A stretch of 64,000 nucleotides of DNA from Treponema vincentii F0403 (GCF_000412995.1 NZ_KE332512.1:1247847-1311846); one strand, 5' to 3'. Positions 1 to 8,546 are shown, counted from the first letter of the stretch. The notes: generated by a model not told the origin, from the letters alone. Numbers and translations are program-made.

Positions 1-105
1 CTTTGTTTGCATTGGTCATTAATTCAAAATTATTCATATTTTTAAATAAAATAACATTTGTGTAAATAATTCAAGTGATTGAAAATTCTTTTCAAAGTTA
101 CAGTT

Positions 106-232
106 TGCCGTGCCGTTAGACATTGTTTTCTGTTATAAACAACATTGTATTGATATATGGTAATTTTGGTGTAGAATTATCTATTCTAAAATCTGAATAC
201 CTCATTATTTCTTGAGCAATATCATTACCAGT
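106..232 (-). pseudogene. short C-terminal coding fragment, unidentified
   Basis: Just beyond the transposase stop, the minus strand stays open for about 43 codons, ends at a TAA, and has a composition that looks protein-like (it contains the stretch EIMRYSDFRIDNSTPKL). There is no convincing start codon or ribosome-binding site, and it lies in a different frame from the transposase. I read it as the tail of a gene cut by a rearrangement. I do not recognise the family. The remaining bases from 1 to about 105 show nothing I can assign. Confidence 0.25.
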
Positions 233-234
233 TT

Positions 235-906
235 TCAGTTGGGGTATTTAGGCACTGTACTAATATTGACTATTCCATTTTCTTCTTTGCTGTTATGTTG
301 TATCGGTGCTTCTACTATCGTCGCATCTATGATTGTTCCTTCTTTCCCTATCAGATTTTGTTTAGCCAGTTCTCTTCCAAATCTATCAAACAGCTTTTCC
401 GATGCTTTCCCTTCTATCAATCTTTCCTTAAATAACCATATCGTTTTTGCATCAGGCACTTTATCTTTTATTCCTAATCCTAAAAATCTCATAAATGATA
501 ATCGATCATTGATCTGATATTCTGGAGTACTCATCGCTTATATTCCTTAAAATTCAGCAGCTGAACAAAATATCAATTTTTTGAGGATGCTGAATTGGTA
601 CGCGATAGCGTACATACAATGATCGACGTTTGCGGAACGCAAACTCGGCAGCGTTTTTAGACAATGCTATCTGCATTGTCTAAAATAAGCGCTGTACAGT
701 CTTTGCAAAATGATGATCTTAAACATCATCACATAATCGTATGCTGGTCTTCCGCCCAAACCTTTCGCTTCTTTTTTCAATGCTTTCTTTAAAATCGGTC
801 TAAACAGTTCCCAATTTATTTTTTTATTCAAAGTTTCAAGGTTGTCTCCGAGCTTGCTCAATATGTTTAGCCGCTCTTCTTCGTCAAATAATCCTCTTTC
901 TTTCAT
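235..906 (-). pseudogene. IS5-family transposase, interrupted and truncated
   Basis: Two minus-strand pieces belong to one DDE transposase of the IS5 type. The N-terminal piece (667-906) carries the family's KLGDNLETLNKKINWELFRP region and ends at ILQRLYS. The second piece (235-534) resumes at EYQINDRLSFMRFLGLG and continues through a DDE-type strand (GTIIDATIVEAP) before stopping early. In intact members the two blocks adjoin. Here about 150 bp of hairpin-rich repeat (535-691) lies between them, and the second half of the catalytic domain is missing. The element cannot make an active enzyme. Its 5' end probably lies near 961, where AGGGCACCTCTAAAAACC (read on the minus strand) matches the ends of small palindromic repeats found elsewhere in the window. 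Confidence 0.8.
535..691 (-). repeat. structured hairpin repeat, copy 1, inside the transposase
   Basis: This insertion splits the IS5 transposase. Read on the minus strand it contains four successive hairpins: AGACAATGC/GCATTGTCT, GTTTGCG/CGCAAAC, GTACGC/GCGTAC, and an outer ATTCAGC/GCTGAAT stem. It ends in TTTTAAGGAA. The linkers (CGA before and TCG after hairpin 2, then TCATTG) match the tandem copies at 964-1260 on the plus strand. The ends CGCTTAT and ATAAGCG are inverted repeats. The interrupted ORF shows this copy arrived after the IS. Confidence 0.75.
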
Positions 907-942
907 TCTTTTACTTTAGCATTTTTTTACTTCTTTTTTAAG

Positions 943-963
943 GGGTTTTTAGAGGTGCCCTAA
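943..963. repeat. probable terminal repeat of the IS5-like element
   Basis: The sequence TTTTTAGAGGTGCCCTAA just upstream of the transposase start is the same as one arm of the small palindromes at 16614-16657 and 60963-61010 and the single arm at 8512-8524. It is therefore the likely terminal inverted repeat of the IS, with a TA at the outer edge. Confidence 0.5.
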
Positions 964-1260
964 GGTATAACTTCGGCAACCAAATAGGGCTGCCTCGTTA
1001 ACCGGTGAGTTTGCTGCTCGGCAAACATCGCTTATTAACGTGTGCGCTAATCGCGCACGAATGCAACAGTTTCCAAAGTTCAAACTTTGTTCAACTGTTG
1101 CATTTTAAGGAAGGTATAACTTCGGCAACCAAATAAGGTTGCCTCGTTAACCGTCGAGTTTGCCGTTCGGCAAACGTCGCTCATTGACGTGTGCGCTACC
1201 GCGCACGAATTCGCCCGCCTCCAAAATTGATATTTTGTTCGGCTTTCGAATTTATAGGAA
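964..1260 (+). repeat. structured hairpin repeat, two tandem copies (149-bp unit)
   Basis: Two direct copies begin with GGTATAACTTCGGCAACC at 964 and at 1113. Each has four hairpins in the same order: A, GGCAACC/GGTTGCC with an outer GGTATAAC/GTTAACC pairing; B, GTTTGC/GCAAAC with a single unpaired purine on its 3' side; C, GTGCGC/GCGCAC; and D, a long variable stem (AATGCAACAG/CTGTTGCATT in the first copy, AATTCG/CGAATT in the second). Each ends in an AAGGA-like or AGGAA motif. Stem sequences differ between copies but stay paired. Hairpin A has the layout of an integron attC site. The remaining bases from 907 to 1344 hold no gene. Confidence 0.7.
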
Positions 1261-1344
1261 CATTAAAAATGGATCAAGATGTTATCGCTTCAAATAGACA
1301 GCTCTGCGTCATCTTTAAACAACTAATTTTTTCTTTCCCCGCAA

Positions 1345-3057
1345 TCAACACACCTCGTACTGTGCCTTCCACAACTGCGCATAGTACCCGTCTTGCTCTA
1401 ACAGCTCCCCGTGCTTTCCCTTTTCAACAAGCATCCCTTTTTTGAATACAAGAATTTGATCCGCATGCTGAATAGTTTTTAAATGATGTGCAATAACAAG
1501 CACTGTTCTGTTTTTTGCAAGCTCTGTAACAGCCTCCTGAATCAGCGCCTCGTTTACCGGATCAACATTGCTGGTCATCTCATCCAAAATCAAAATCGGC
1601 GCATCTTTCAAAAAAGCCCGTGCAATAGAAATCCGCTGCCGCTGTCCGCCCGATAGCAGCGCACCGTTTTCTCCGATATGCGTTTCGTACCCGCCCGGCA
1701 AGCTCATAATAAAATCGTGTATCCGCGCTTTTTTGCAAGCTCCGATAATAGCTTCTTTCGAGGCGCCTTTTTTACCGACGCGGATATTTTCTTCAATGCT
1801 CGTATCAAAGAGCTGCACATTCTGCATCACAATGCTAATGCGGTTCAAAAGTTCATCATACGGAATGTCCCGTATATCCGTGCCGCCCACCGTGATGCTG
1901 CCGCCGTGAACTTCGTAAAACCGAAGCAGCAAGTGAGTAATAGTTGTTTTTCCGCTTCCCGATTCTCCTACCAGCGCAGTCATCGTTTTTTCTCCAATCG
2001 TAAAATCGATATGTTCAAGCCGAAAATCATCTTGATGATACGAAAAACCGACATCCGTAAACGCTATATCATTGCGCACCGGTATACTGCCGTTCGTCTT
2101 ATCCGCGATCACCGCACCGTATAAAATTTTCCCCAGCCGCTTGTAGGAATCGCTTGCGGCAACATAATACATATAATGCGTTTCCATCTGTGCAAATGGT
2201 TTGTAAAATTCTTTTGAAAGAACCGCAAAAATGATAAATGACTGAACGGAAAGTCTGCCGCGCAAAACAAAAACCGTGCCAGATATAAGAAGCACACAAT
2301 AGGCGCAATCCAACAAGAAAGCAAACACGGAAAGCTCTGCCGCTTTAAAGGCTGCCGCCCGCGCACTTGTTTTTCCGAAGCGTTCGGTTTTTTGCGCAAG
2401 CAAAGCATCGAGCAGTGTATTGTTTGCAAAACTTTTCAGCACGGGCATTCCCCGCACGTATTCAACAAACAGATTCACCATATCGATCAATGCGCTATTA
2501 TTTTCTTTTTCAATTCTTTTTGCCTGCTTGAGCGAATACGCCAAAAAAGAAAGCGCAGGGATCATCGCTGCCGCCATCAGAACTGCAAGCACCGTATCCG
2601 TTACGGCAAGGAATGCAAAAATCGCAGCCGCCGCTAAAAAATCCCCAAACATACGGGACCACACATGCCCGACCACCATCGACATCGTATCCGCATCTTT
2701 GTGCAGAATCGTATTAATCTCGCCGAGTTTTTCATCGGTATAAAACCCAAGACTAAATTGTTTCAGTTTTATAATCATCCGCTCTCTGATTTGCTGCACA
2801 ATATCAAACCCCGCATTGTGTTTCTCTTTGTCCGCCGCCATATTGCACAATCCGCGTATCACAACCAGTAGCCCTAACCCTGCAAAATACGGTATCTGCG
2901 CAGCAATACTTTGCCGCCCTGCAATCATCGCAAACGTTGAAAACACAATCACAATCATCCCTGCGGAAACAATCCCGTACACGGCAAAAAACAAACTCGA
3001 CACCGCAAGACTCCGCTTTCCGCTTTTAGAAAGCAGCGCAATCATCTCTTTAAACAT
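1345..3057 (-). CDS. ABC exporter half-transporter (permease-ATPase fusion)
   Basis: This is a half-size ABC exporter: a six-helix type-1 exporter membrane domain (about residues 10-320) followed by an ATPase domain. The Walker A is GESGSGKTT near residue 365-372, the signature is LSGGQRQR, the Walker B ends ILILDE, and the H-loop is IAHH. The D-loop reads TSNVD rather than the usual TSAVD. It probably forms a heterodimer with the product of the next gene upstream, in the inner membrane. The substrate cannot be read from sequence; drug, peptide or siderophore-type export is typical of such pairs. I chose the ATG at 3057 because GGGGGT lies just upstream; the frame is open to a TTG at 3081 with no ribosome-binding site. 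It is the last gene of a TetR-linked cluster. Confidence 0.88.
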   Translation of the reverse strand: MFKEMIALLSKSGKRSLAVSSLFFAVYGIVSAGMIVIVFSTFAMIAGRQSIAAQIPYFAGLGLLVVIRGLCNMAADKEKHNAGFDIVQQIRERMIIKLKQFSLGFYTDEKLGEINTILHKDADTMSMVVGHVWSRMFGDFLAAAAIFAFLAVTDTVLAVLMAAAMIPALSFLAYSLKQAKRIEKENNSALIDMVNLFVEYVRGMPVLKSFANNTLLDALLAQKTERFGKTSARAAAFKAAELSVFAFLLDCAYCVLLISGTVFVLRGRLSVQSFIIFAVLSKEFYKPFAQMETHYMYYVAASDSYKRLGKILYGAVIADKTNGSIPVRNDIAFTDVGFSYHQDDFRLEHIDFTIGEKTMTALVGESGSGKTTITHLLLRFYEVHGGSITVGGTDIRDIPYDELLNRISIVMQNVQLFDTSIEENIRVGKKGASKEAIIGACKKARIHDFIMSLPGGYETHIGENGALLSGGQRQRISIARAFLKDAPILILDEMTSNVDPVNEALIQEAVTELAKNRTVLVIAHHLKTIQHADQILVFKKGMLVEKGKHGELLEQDGYYAQLWKAQYEVC

Positions 3058-3075
3058 AGCACCCCCATTATGGTT

Positions 3076-3105
3076 CATCAATTATGGATTATGAATTTTT
3101 AATTA
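3076..3105. repeat. AT-rich palindromic repeat between the ABC genes
   Basis: The AATTATGGATTATGAATT core followed by TTTTTAATTA is a diverged copy of the ATTCATAATT-type palindrome seen at 47401, 49348 and 55685. It supplies the TAA stop of the upstream ABC gene. Confidence 0.5.
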
Positions 3106-4821
3106 CACCACACACCATCGGTCTATCCTCCGTTGTGCATCCAACATGGTACGGTAAACTGCGCAGCGCTCCGTCAATTCCGCATGAGTACCCGCATCGA
3201 GTATGCAGCCCTTATCCATCACCACTATTTGGTCGGCGTTTTGTATGGTGCTCAGGTGATGCGCAATGGTGATAACCGTTTTGTCTTTCCGTAATTCGTC
3301 AATCGCCTCACCGATGAGCTTTTCGTTTTCGCTGTCCACCGCTGCCATTGCTTCATCAAAAATCAAAATCGGCGCATCCTTCAAAAATGCCCGCGCAATG
3401 GAAATCCGCTGCTTTTCTCCGCCCGAAAGCCGCGCACCCATTTCGCCGATTTTCGTATCGTACCCGTCGGGCAAGCTCATAATAAAATCATGACAGCGAG
3501 CCTTTTTCGCAGCGGCAATCACTTCTTCATTCGATGCGTGCGGTTTTCCGATAGCAATATTATCCGCAATGCTCATATCAAACAAAACGGCATCCTGTTG
3601 TACGCTCCCGATCAGCCGTGCAATTGTTTCTTCCGAATACTCGGCGATGTTTTTTCCGCCGATAAAAATACCGCCGTCAGACGCTTCCCAAAATCCCATC
3701 AGAAGATACGCAAGCGTGCTCTTACCCGATCCGCTTGAACCGACAATCGCCGCTGTCGTGTTTTGTTTGACAGTCATTGTTACATTGTGTATATGAAATC
3801 CGTCTTTTTTATACTCAAAGCTCACGTTTCTAAACTCAATATCGCCTGCTTCAAGACCGCCTTCCATTTTAGCGTGCGGTAGTTCAGCGCATAACACCGT
3901 CCCTGCAGCCTTCAACGCCTCATTAAACACCGCTTGAAAATGCTGCAGCATAGCGGTCTTACCGATCGCCGCCGTAAACGTCGCGGATAACATCACCGCC
4001 AAAATAAAGCGCGGTACACTTATGCCGCCCTGCGTAAGAAAAACACTCCCCAAGATGATAACGGCAACCACGCCGGCTTCCATAAAAACATCGATCAGCG
4101 CCATCGGAACCGATACCGTATTCATGCTCTTTTTCACCAGTGTGATATACTCGCGCGCAGTTTTCAGCGTCCGTGCACTCATCGCCTCTTCCTTTGCAAA
4201 CGCTTTAATCACCGCAATATTTTTAACGTACTCCATCAGCTCTTCACGCATCTGCATTTCGTGCGCAAAGTACCGTTGCAGACCATCCTCCATCGCCTTC
4301 TTTGAAATCTTCATCACCGCAAACATCAGCGGAATCCCGATCAACATAACAAACGCAAGCCGCACATCCACCGCCAGCATCACCGCAAAAATAAGCGACG
4401 GAATCAAAACCGCCGACATAATTTCCGGCAGCCCGTGCGCAAGATACACTTCAGCCTGCTCCACATCATGCTGAATAATATTGGTAAGTTCTCCTGTATT
4501 GTGTTCTTTGAAAAACCCTAAACTTAATTTTTTCAAATGTTCTATTATATTCAATCTAAGCTCTGTCAGTTTTTCATAAGCCTTTTCGTGAGCGATCTTT
4601 GTTGAAAAATAGGAGCACAATCCTTTTAAAACAAATGATACCAGCATTGCAAAAAAAATATATTTCAGTTTTTCCATTTCCGTATTCTGTGCAATCAAGG
4701 AACTGATTAAATAAACAAGCAATACCTGCGGTATTAAATCAAACAATATTTTCAAAGTAAGTAATATATTTGATTTCAAATTATTGCCTACTATTTTTCC
4801 CTTTAACTCTTTTTCCGTCAT
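3103..4821 (-). CDS. ABC exporter half-transporter (permease-ATPase fusion)
   Basis: This is the partner half-transporter. Membrane helices fill roughly the first 300 residues. The ATPase domain has Walker A GSSGSGKST, signature LSGGEKQR, Walker B ILIFDEAM and an H-loop IAHHLSTI. The position after the catalytic Glu is again atypical (DEAMAAVD). The two proteins differ clearly from each other, which favours a heterodimeric exporter with two unequal ATP sites. The ATG at 4821 has AAGGA 10 nt upstream; an in-frame ATG at 4833 is directly against that box and less likely. A perfect 24-bp palindrome (4849-4872) sits just upstream and is the likely operator for the TetR protein encoded at 5485-6054. 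Confidence 0.88.
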   Translation of the reverse strand: MTEKELKGKIVGNNLKSNILLTLKILFDLIPQVLLVYLISSLIAQNTEMEKLKYIFFAMLVSFVLKGLCSYFSTKIAHEKAYEKLTELRLNIIEHLKKLSLGFFKEHNTGELTNIIQHDVEQAEVYLAHGLPEIMSAVLIPSLIFAVMLAVDVRLAFVMLIGIPLMFAVMKISKKAMEDGLQRYFAHEMQMREELMEYVKNIAVIKAFAKEEAMSARTLKTAREYITLVKKSMNTVSVPMALIDVFMEAGVVAVIILGSVFLTQGGISVPRFILAVMLSATFTAAIGKTAMLQHFQAVFNEALKAAGTVLCAELPHAKMEGGLEAGDIEFRNVSFEYKKDGFHIHNVTMTVKQNTTAAIVGSSGSGKSTLAYLLMGFWEASDGGIFIGGKNIAEYSEETIARLIGSVQQDAVLFDMSIADNIAIGKPHASNEEVIAAAKKARCHDFIMSLPDGYDTKIGEMGARLSGGEKQRISIARAFLKDAPILIFDEAMAAVDSENEKLIGEAIDELRKDKTVITIAHHLSTIQNADQIVVMDKGCILDAGTHAELTERCAVYRTMLDAQRRIDRWCVV

Positions 4822-4848
4822 AAACGATTCCATCCTTCAAAATTGAAT

Positions 4849-4872
4849 AATATTGAATTTAAATTCAATATT
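4849..4872. promoter_or_regulatory. 24-bp perfect palindrome, probable TetR operator (site 1)
   Basis: The left half is AATATTGAATTT and the right half is its exact reverse complement. It lies 28 bp upstream of the first ABC gene. A second copy matching at 20 of 24 positions lies upstream of the tetR gene at 6079-6102. A shared operator is the simplest explanation. Confidence 0.65.
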
Positions 4873-4928
4873 AAGATTTAAAGTAAGACTTTGTGCAAAT
4901 TTACAAAGTTTATTCACATATTAAATAA

Positions 4929-5444
4929 CTATATTTCTAATTCGGTATTCTTAATTTTTTTCTTTGCAAATACCTCGCCATTTGTAACCCACGTTTTACC
5001 TTGATCAAAAGATGTTTTATTCTCCCAATGAAATTGCGAAGTGGAAATATCATCAAAAATCCATAAGTTTAAGCCATTATCGTTACTTAGATTCGTCAAA
5101 ATAATTTTATCTGCTTGTTTTTCAGCTTCCAAATAAATCATTTTACCTAAACAGGTATAACAGACATCCCATTTTTTCTTTTTAGGATTATATACTCTTA
5201 TCGTTGTCCCGTATTCCGCATCAGGCTGAGGATTGGATATTCTTTCTTGTCTTGACGGGCAAATAAAAACATCTTGTATTCCATCTCCATTTAATATTTT
5301 AGTGAATATCCATTCACCAATAACATGTCTTTCATTTTCAGTGCCTTTACCATCAACCCACTCAATCTCCCATGCTCCAATTAAATCACTGAAAATATTT
5401 TTCTGATTATTATCTTCTCCAATTAACGCCTCATAAAATTCCAT
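4929..5444 (-). CDS. small DUF1579/lipocalin-like protein of unknown function
   Basis: A soluble protein of about 171 residues with no signal peptide or membrane segment. The sequence alternates short beta strands (GAWEIEWVDGKG, HVIGEWIFTKI, GTTIRVYNPKKKKWDV, FHWENKTSFDQGKTW), with the 'weight of effect' pattern typical of DUF1579-like or lipocalin-like barrels; that family link is an inference. I chose the ATG at 5444 because GGGAG lies 6 nt upstream; an in-frame ATG pair near 5465 has no such box. It sits between tetR and the ABC pair, all on one strand, so it may bind or process what the exporter moves. The gene is AT-rich compared with flanking genes. Confidence 0.6.
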   Translation of the reverse strand: MEFYEALIGEDNNQKNIFSDLIGAWEIEWVDGKGTENERHVIGEWIFTKILNGDGIQDVFICPSRQERISNPQPDAEYGTTIRVYNPKKKKWDVCYTCLGKMIYLEAEKQADKIILTNLSNDNGLNLWIFDDISTSQFHWENKTSFDQGKTWVTNGEVFAKKKIKNTELEI

Positions 5445-5484
5445 AATAATCTCCCAATCCATCATATTTCATAATAAATCAGAC

Positions 5485-6054
5485 TCACAAGGATTCTACT
5501 CCTTTGTAATAACACTGAGCTATCAACCTCAACATTTCCATCGCCCATTCGTCGTTTTTGTAATGGCGTGCGATTTCCAAAAGCCCTTCAACATAATTAT
5601 TTGAAAGGATATGAAACAGCGCCGGATCATACGAGCCGTGTGCAAACCGCGCTGCTCCTTTTTCGATATGCAGCTGCAGCCGTTCAACCCACCGGTCTTT
5701 TGCTCCAGCGTGCTTGGTACCGGCGCTTTTATCCATCAGAATCACGAGCTTTACATGATTTTGCAACAGCCCGTGCACATACTCCGCTCCTCCTTTTTCA
5801 AAACGCTGTGACGGCGACTCCAACTCCAGTGCTTCTTCTTTTTCAAGCGCATCCGTAAAATGTTCGCTCACACCTGCAACGACTGCATCGAATAACACTT
5901 CTTTGTTTTTGAAATAGGTATAAATCAGCGCAACGGGAATATCAGCCTCTTCCGCAATATCGGTGAGCTTGGCGCTTCTGAAGTCTTGTTCATAAAATAT
6001 TTTTTCAGCAGCTGTCAGTATCCTGTTTCTGATTTCTTCTTTTAATACCTGCAC
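5485..6054 (-). CDS. TetR/AcrR-family transcriptional regulator
   Basis: The first 55 residues are a TetR-type helix-turn-helix: RILTAAEKIFYEQDF, then the recognition region ADIPVALIYTYFKNKEVLFD. The remaining 130 residues are the helical ligand-binding domain. Length (189 aa) is normal for the family. It starts at a GTG with GGAAG about 10 nt upstream. It lies first in a run with the small protein and the two ABC exporter genes, the classic layout of a repressor controlling an efflux pump. An imperfect palindrome over its promoter and a perfect one before the ABC genes suggest control of both. Confidence 0.9.
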   Translation of the reverse strand: MQVLKEEIRNRILTAAEKIFYEQDFRSAKLTDIAEEADIPVALIYTYFKNKEVLFDAVVAGVSEHFTDALEKEEALELESPSQRFEKGGAEYVHGLLQNHVKLVILMDKSAGTKHAGAKDRWVERLQLHIEKGAARFAHGSYDPALFHILSNNYVEGLLEIARHYKNDEWAMEMLRLIAQCYYKGVESL

Positions 6055-6078
6055 GGGTGGATTACTTCCTTTTGGATC

Positions 6079-6102
6079 AATACTGAATTATAATTTAATA
6101 TT
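6079..6102. promoter_or_regulatory. 24-bp imperfect palindrome, probable TetR operator (site 2)
   Basis: The left half is AATACTGAATTA and the right half TAATTTAATATT. It matches the perfect palindrome at 4849-4872 at 20 of 24 positions and lies 25 bp upstream of the GTG start of tetR, overlapping its likely promoter. Confidence 0.6.
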
Positions 6103-6246
6103 ATACAGATGTAGCTTATTTGTCAAGTAGAGCTGACATGGTGATTAGGGAAGGGAGAATGAGCTGCCGAGATATTCAGCGATATCTGCAAAAAACTCGG
6201 TCAGATTTTTCGAAAATGTAACTCATTGATATTCTGAAACTTGAAC

Positions 6247-6309
6247 ATCTGAATAAAATATGCTAGATTTTATTCAGATCAATTTGAATAAAATCAATTT
6301 GAATAAAAT
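6247..6309. promoter_or_regulatory. inverted repeat plus tandem direct repeats before the ATPase remnant
   Basis: ATCTGAATAAAAT and its exact reverse complement flank a 7-bp spacer (6247-6279). Two head-to-tail copies of CAATTTGAATAAAAT follow (6280-6309). All share the core TGAATAAAAT. This looks like a multi-site operator, probably for autoregulation of the ATPase gene that follows. Confidence 0.55.
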
Positions 6310-6344
6310 TTCATGGCGGCGTATTTATTTGCGAGGATATCAAT

Positions 6345-7461
6345 ATGTTTAATAGATGAATTGCCGTATTGGGCGGAAAAAGACGAAGGACTTCTTTCTA
6401 TATTACAGAAATATATTGATACAATATGGCAGGGTAAAAATTTAAAAATCATTTTATGCGGTTCTGCCTTGAGTTTTATGGAAAATAAAGTATTGAGCGA
6501 AAAAAGTCCGTTATTCGGCAGGCGTGATTCTCAAATAAAATTGGAAGCCTTTGATTATTTGGATTCGGCAAAATTTGTATCAAAGTATTCATATAAAGAT
6601 AAAGCAATTTGTTATGGAATTACCGGCGGTGTGGCAAAATATCTGTCGATGATTGATCCTACAAAGAGCATTGATAAAAATATTATAAGATTATTCTTTC
6701 GCACGGGCGGATATTTATATGATGAAACAAGAAATCTTTTAACGCAGGAATTTTCCGATATAACGCTGGTGAATAATATCATCGAACAGATTGCATCCGG
6801 AAAAAATACGGTTAATGGTATCGCAAACGGAATAGGCGAGAAAGAGCCTACCGTCCTTTATTCTTTGGAGAAATTGATAAGTGTAGGCCTAATAGAAAAG
6901 AAAAGATGCATAACGGAAGAGAAAAATAAAAAGAAAAGTCAGTATGTTTTAAAAGACTCTATGTTTAAATTCTGGTATACATTCATTCCAAAGGCTGCCA
7001 GCATAATAGAAATGGGACAGGGAGAACTGTATTATAAGAAGGCTGTAAAACCGTTTTTGCATTTTTTCATGGGTACCGTATTTGAGGATATGTGCAGATA
7101 TTACACGTTGCAGCATGGCATTTTAGGAGAATTTGGTTGCTTTATTACGTCCGTCGGCAGCTGGTGGGGAATGGAAACCATTATAAGTGATGATGGGAAG
7201 AAAATGGGACAGTCGGCTGATATCGATGTGGTTGCCCTATCGGAAATAGAAAAAAAGGCAGCCGTAGGAGAGTGTAAATTTAAAAATGAAAAACTTGACC
7301 GAAGAGTATATGAAACTTTGTTACGACGAGCGAATGTATTGTCTTCAAAATATACCATAACAAAGTATATACTATTCTCATTGTCGGGTTATACAAAGTG
7401 GTTTGATGACTTGAAAGATAATCGTGTGATTCGGATTTCACTAGATGATATGTATCAGTAA
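6345..7461 (+). pseudogene. ATPase_2/DUF234 ATP-binding protein lacking its Walker A region
   Basis: The body matches the AAA-type ATPases with a C-terminal DUF234 nuclease-like domain. It has the Walker B region (LIDELPYWAEKDEG), a sensor-like segment (KIILCGSALSFM), a winged-helix region near the middle (GIGEKEPTVLYSLEKLISVGLI) and the DUF234 core (SADIDVVALSEIEKKAAVGECKF). Full-length members start with a P-loop domain of about 80-100 residues, absent here. A ribosome-binding site (GAGG) and an ATG at 6345 encode only MFNR, then the frame breaks and resumes at Walker B. This is what an internal deletion joining the true start to the middle of the gene would leave. A longer open frame from 6313 exists but has no ribosome-binding site. 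AT-rich. Confidence 0.7.
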
Positions 7462-7481
7462 TTGCAGTAGGTGCAAAATGA

Positions 7482-7740
7482 ATCAGTATCCATTTGGTCG
7501 GGTGTCCTATCGCCGATTTTGCAAAAAAGAACGGATACGCCGAACTGATGCCGTATTTTTATGAAACGGATAAACAGGCAGATAATATGCCGACAGCGCT
7601 TCCCGCAACGGTAAAGCGCAAAACGGTATCCTTTGCATTTGTTCCCGCCTATCATGGCTATCTCGGCGTAAAAGTAAAAACTATTGAATATGAGCAATCG
7701 TCCGGTTTCTGTTATCATTTCTTTTTATATGTTTTTAAAT
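7482..7740 (+). pseudogene. remnant of an ATC-hydrolase-like gene
   Basis: The frame opens directly after a stop codon and encodes VGCPIADFAKKNGYAELMP then YFYETDKQADN, which resembles the C-terminal region of L-2-amino-thiazoline-4-carboxylic acid hydrolase family proteins (the CPIA...GY..LMPYFC.TD pattern). There is no start codon with a ribosome-binding site and no upstream part of the domain. The following residues (about 35) do not fit the family and may belong to another fragment. The family call is from memory of the motif and is tentative. Confidence 0.4.
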
Positions 7741-7858
7741 TCTGCCGTAAATCCGAATACGCACCCGATTCTCCTGCTTGACGTGAAGCACACTTTAAGT
7801 AATATACTGGAAAACGATAGAAACACAGGAAGGATTGAGGGATGAGGGAGCGGCAAAA

Positions 7859-8242
7859 ATGAAAATCGAACACATTGCTATGTATGTAAATGATTTGGAA
7901 AAAACAAAAGATTTTTTTATCGAATATTTTAACGGACATGCCGGCGCCGGATATCACAATAAAACGACCGATTTCCGCTCGTATTTTATAAGCTTCGATG
8001 AAGGGGCTCGGCTGGAAATAATGAAAAAGCCCGATGTCACCGACCCCGAAAAAGCGCCGGCACGCACGGGATATGCACACATCGCGTTTTCCGTCGGAAG
8101 CAAAGAAGCGGTTGATGCGCTGACAGAAAAGCTTAAGCGGGCTGGTTTCAAAGTTGTAAGCGGACCGCGAACCACCGGCGACGGATATTACGAAAGCTGC
8201 ATCGTCGCAATCGAAGACAATCAAATTGAAATTACCGTGTAA
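7859..8242 (+). CDS. VOC/glyoxalase-like metalloprotein
   Basis: A 127-residue single-chain vicinal-oxygen-chelate protein made of two beta-alpha-beta-beta-beta modules. The four expected metal positions are visible: His in IEHIAMYV near the N-terminus, Glu in ARLEIMKK, His in YAHIAFSV at the start of the second module, and Glu in NQIEITV at the end. Length and motif order fit lactoylglutathione lyase-like VOC proteins, but substrate specificity cannot be read. GGGAG lies 8 nt upstream of the ATG at 7859; the frame also opens at a TTG at 7835, which I reject. It is flanked on both sides by gene remnants. Confidence 0.8.
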   Translation: MKIEHIAMYVNDLEKTKDFFIEYFNGHAGAGYHNKTTDFRSYFISFDEGARLEIMKKPDVTDPEKAPARTGYAHIAFSVGSKEAVDALTEKLKRAGFKVVSGPRTTGDGYYESCIVAIEDNQIEITV

Positions 8243-8365
8243 TTGAATATCCGTTCTAAAGGCGCGGTAATATGTATGAAGCCGGAACTTTCGGCGATTG
8301 ATAGGGGAAATTATATCGTACCGGTTTGGGTAATATGATAAACGGAATCTGAGGAGATACATTAT

Positions 8366-8485
8366 ATGAGCGATTTTAAAGAAAAGGATTATCGGATTTT
8401 TCAGATGTTTGATAAACAGTGGGCTATTGTGACACATTTAGAGTTTTCGGCTTTAAAAACGGATGCAGATGTGCGAGACTCGTAA
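8366..8485 (+). pseudogene. N-terminal remnant of a flavin reductase-like gene
   Basis: A GAGGAG box and ATG open a 39-codon frame beginning MSDFKEKDYRIFQMFDKQWAIVT, the N-terminal signature of small flavin reductase-like FMN-binding proteins (FQLFDKGWALVTAG). After VT the sequence leaves the family and stops. Full-length proteins have about 160-200 residues, so this is a truncated head that may still be translated. Confidence 0.5.
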
Positions 8486-8511
8486 TAAAAGATATCTACA
8501 ATTGAAGTTTT

Positions 8512-8524
8512 TAGAGGTTCCCTA
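8512..8524. repeat. single arm of the IS5-like terminal repeat
   Basis: TTTTTAGAGGTTCCCTATA matches one arm of the small palindromes at 16614 and 60963, including the flanking TA. The other arm is absent here. Confidence 0.4.
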
Positions 8525-8546
8525 TAATTTGATGCAATGCGATGTC

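Noticed and set aside
964-1260. CRISPR array
   Set aside because: Only two tandem units of 149 bp without short repeat-spacer alternation and no cas genes.
1191-1445. 84-codon frame starting in the structured repeat
   Set aside because: It begins inside the hairpin repeat and overlaps the end of the ABC gene antisense.
7715-8437. 240-codon minus-strand frame across the VOC gene
   Set aside because: It covers the VOC gene and the flavin-reductase head antisense; very rich in Phe, Tyr and Arg, typical of a shadow.
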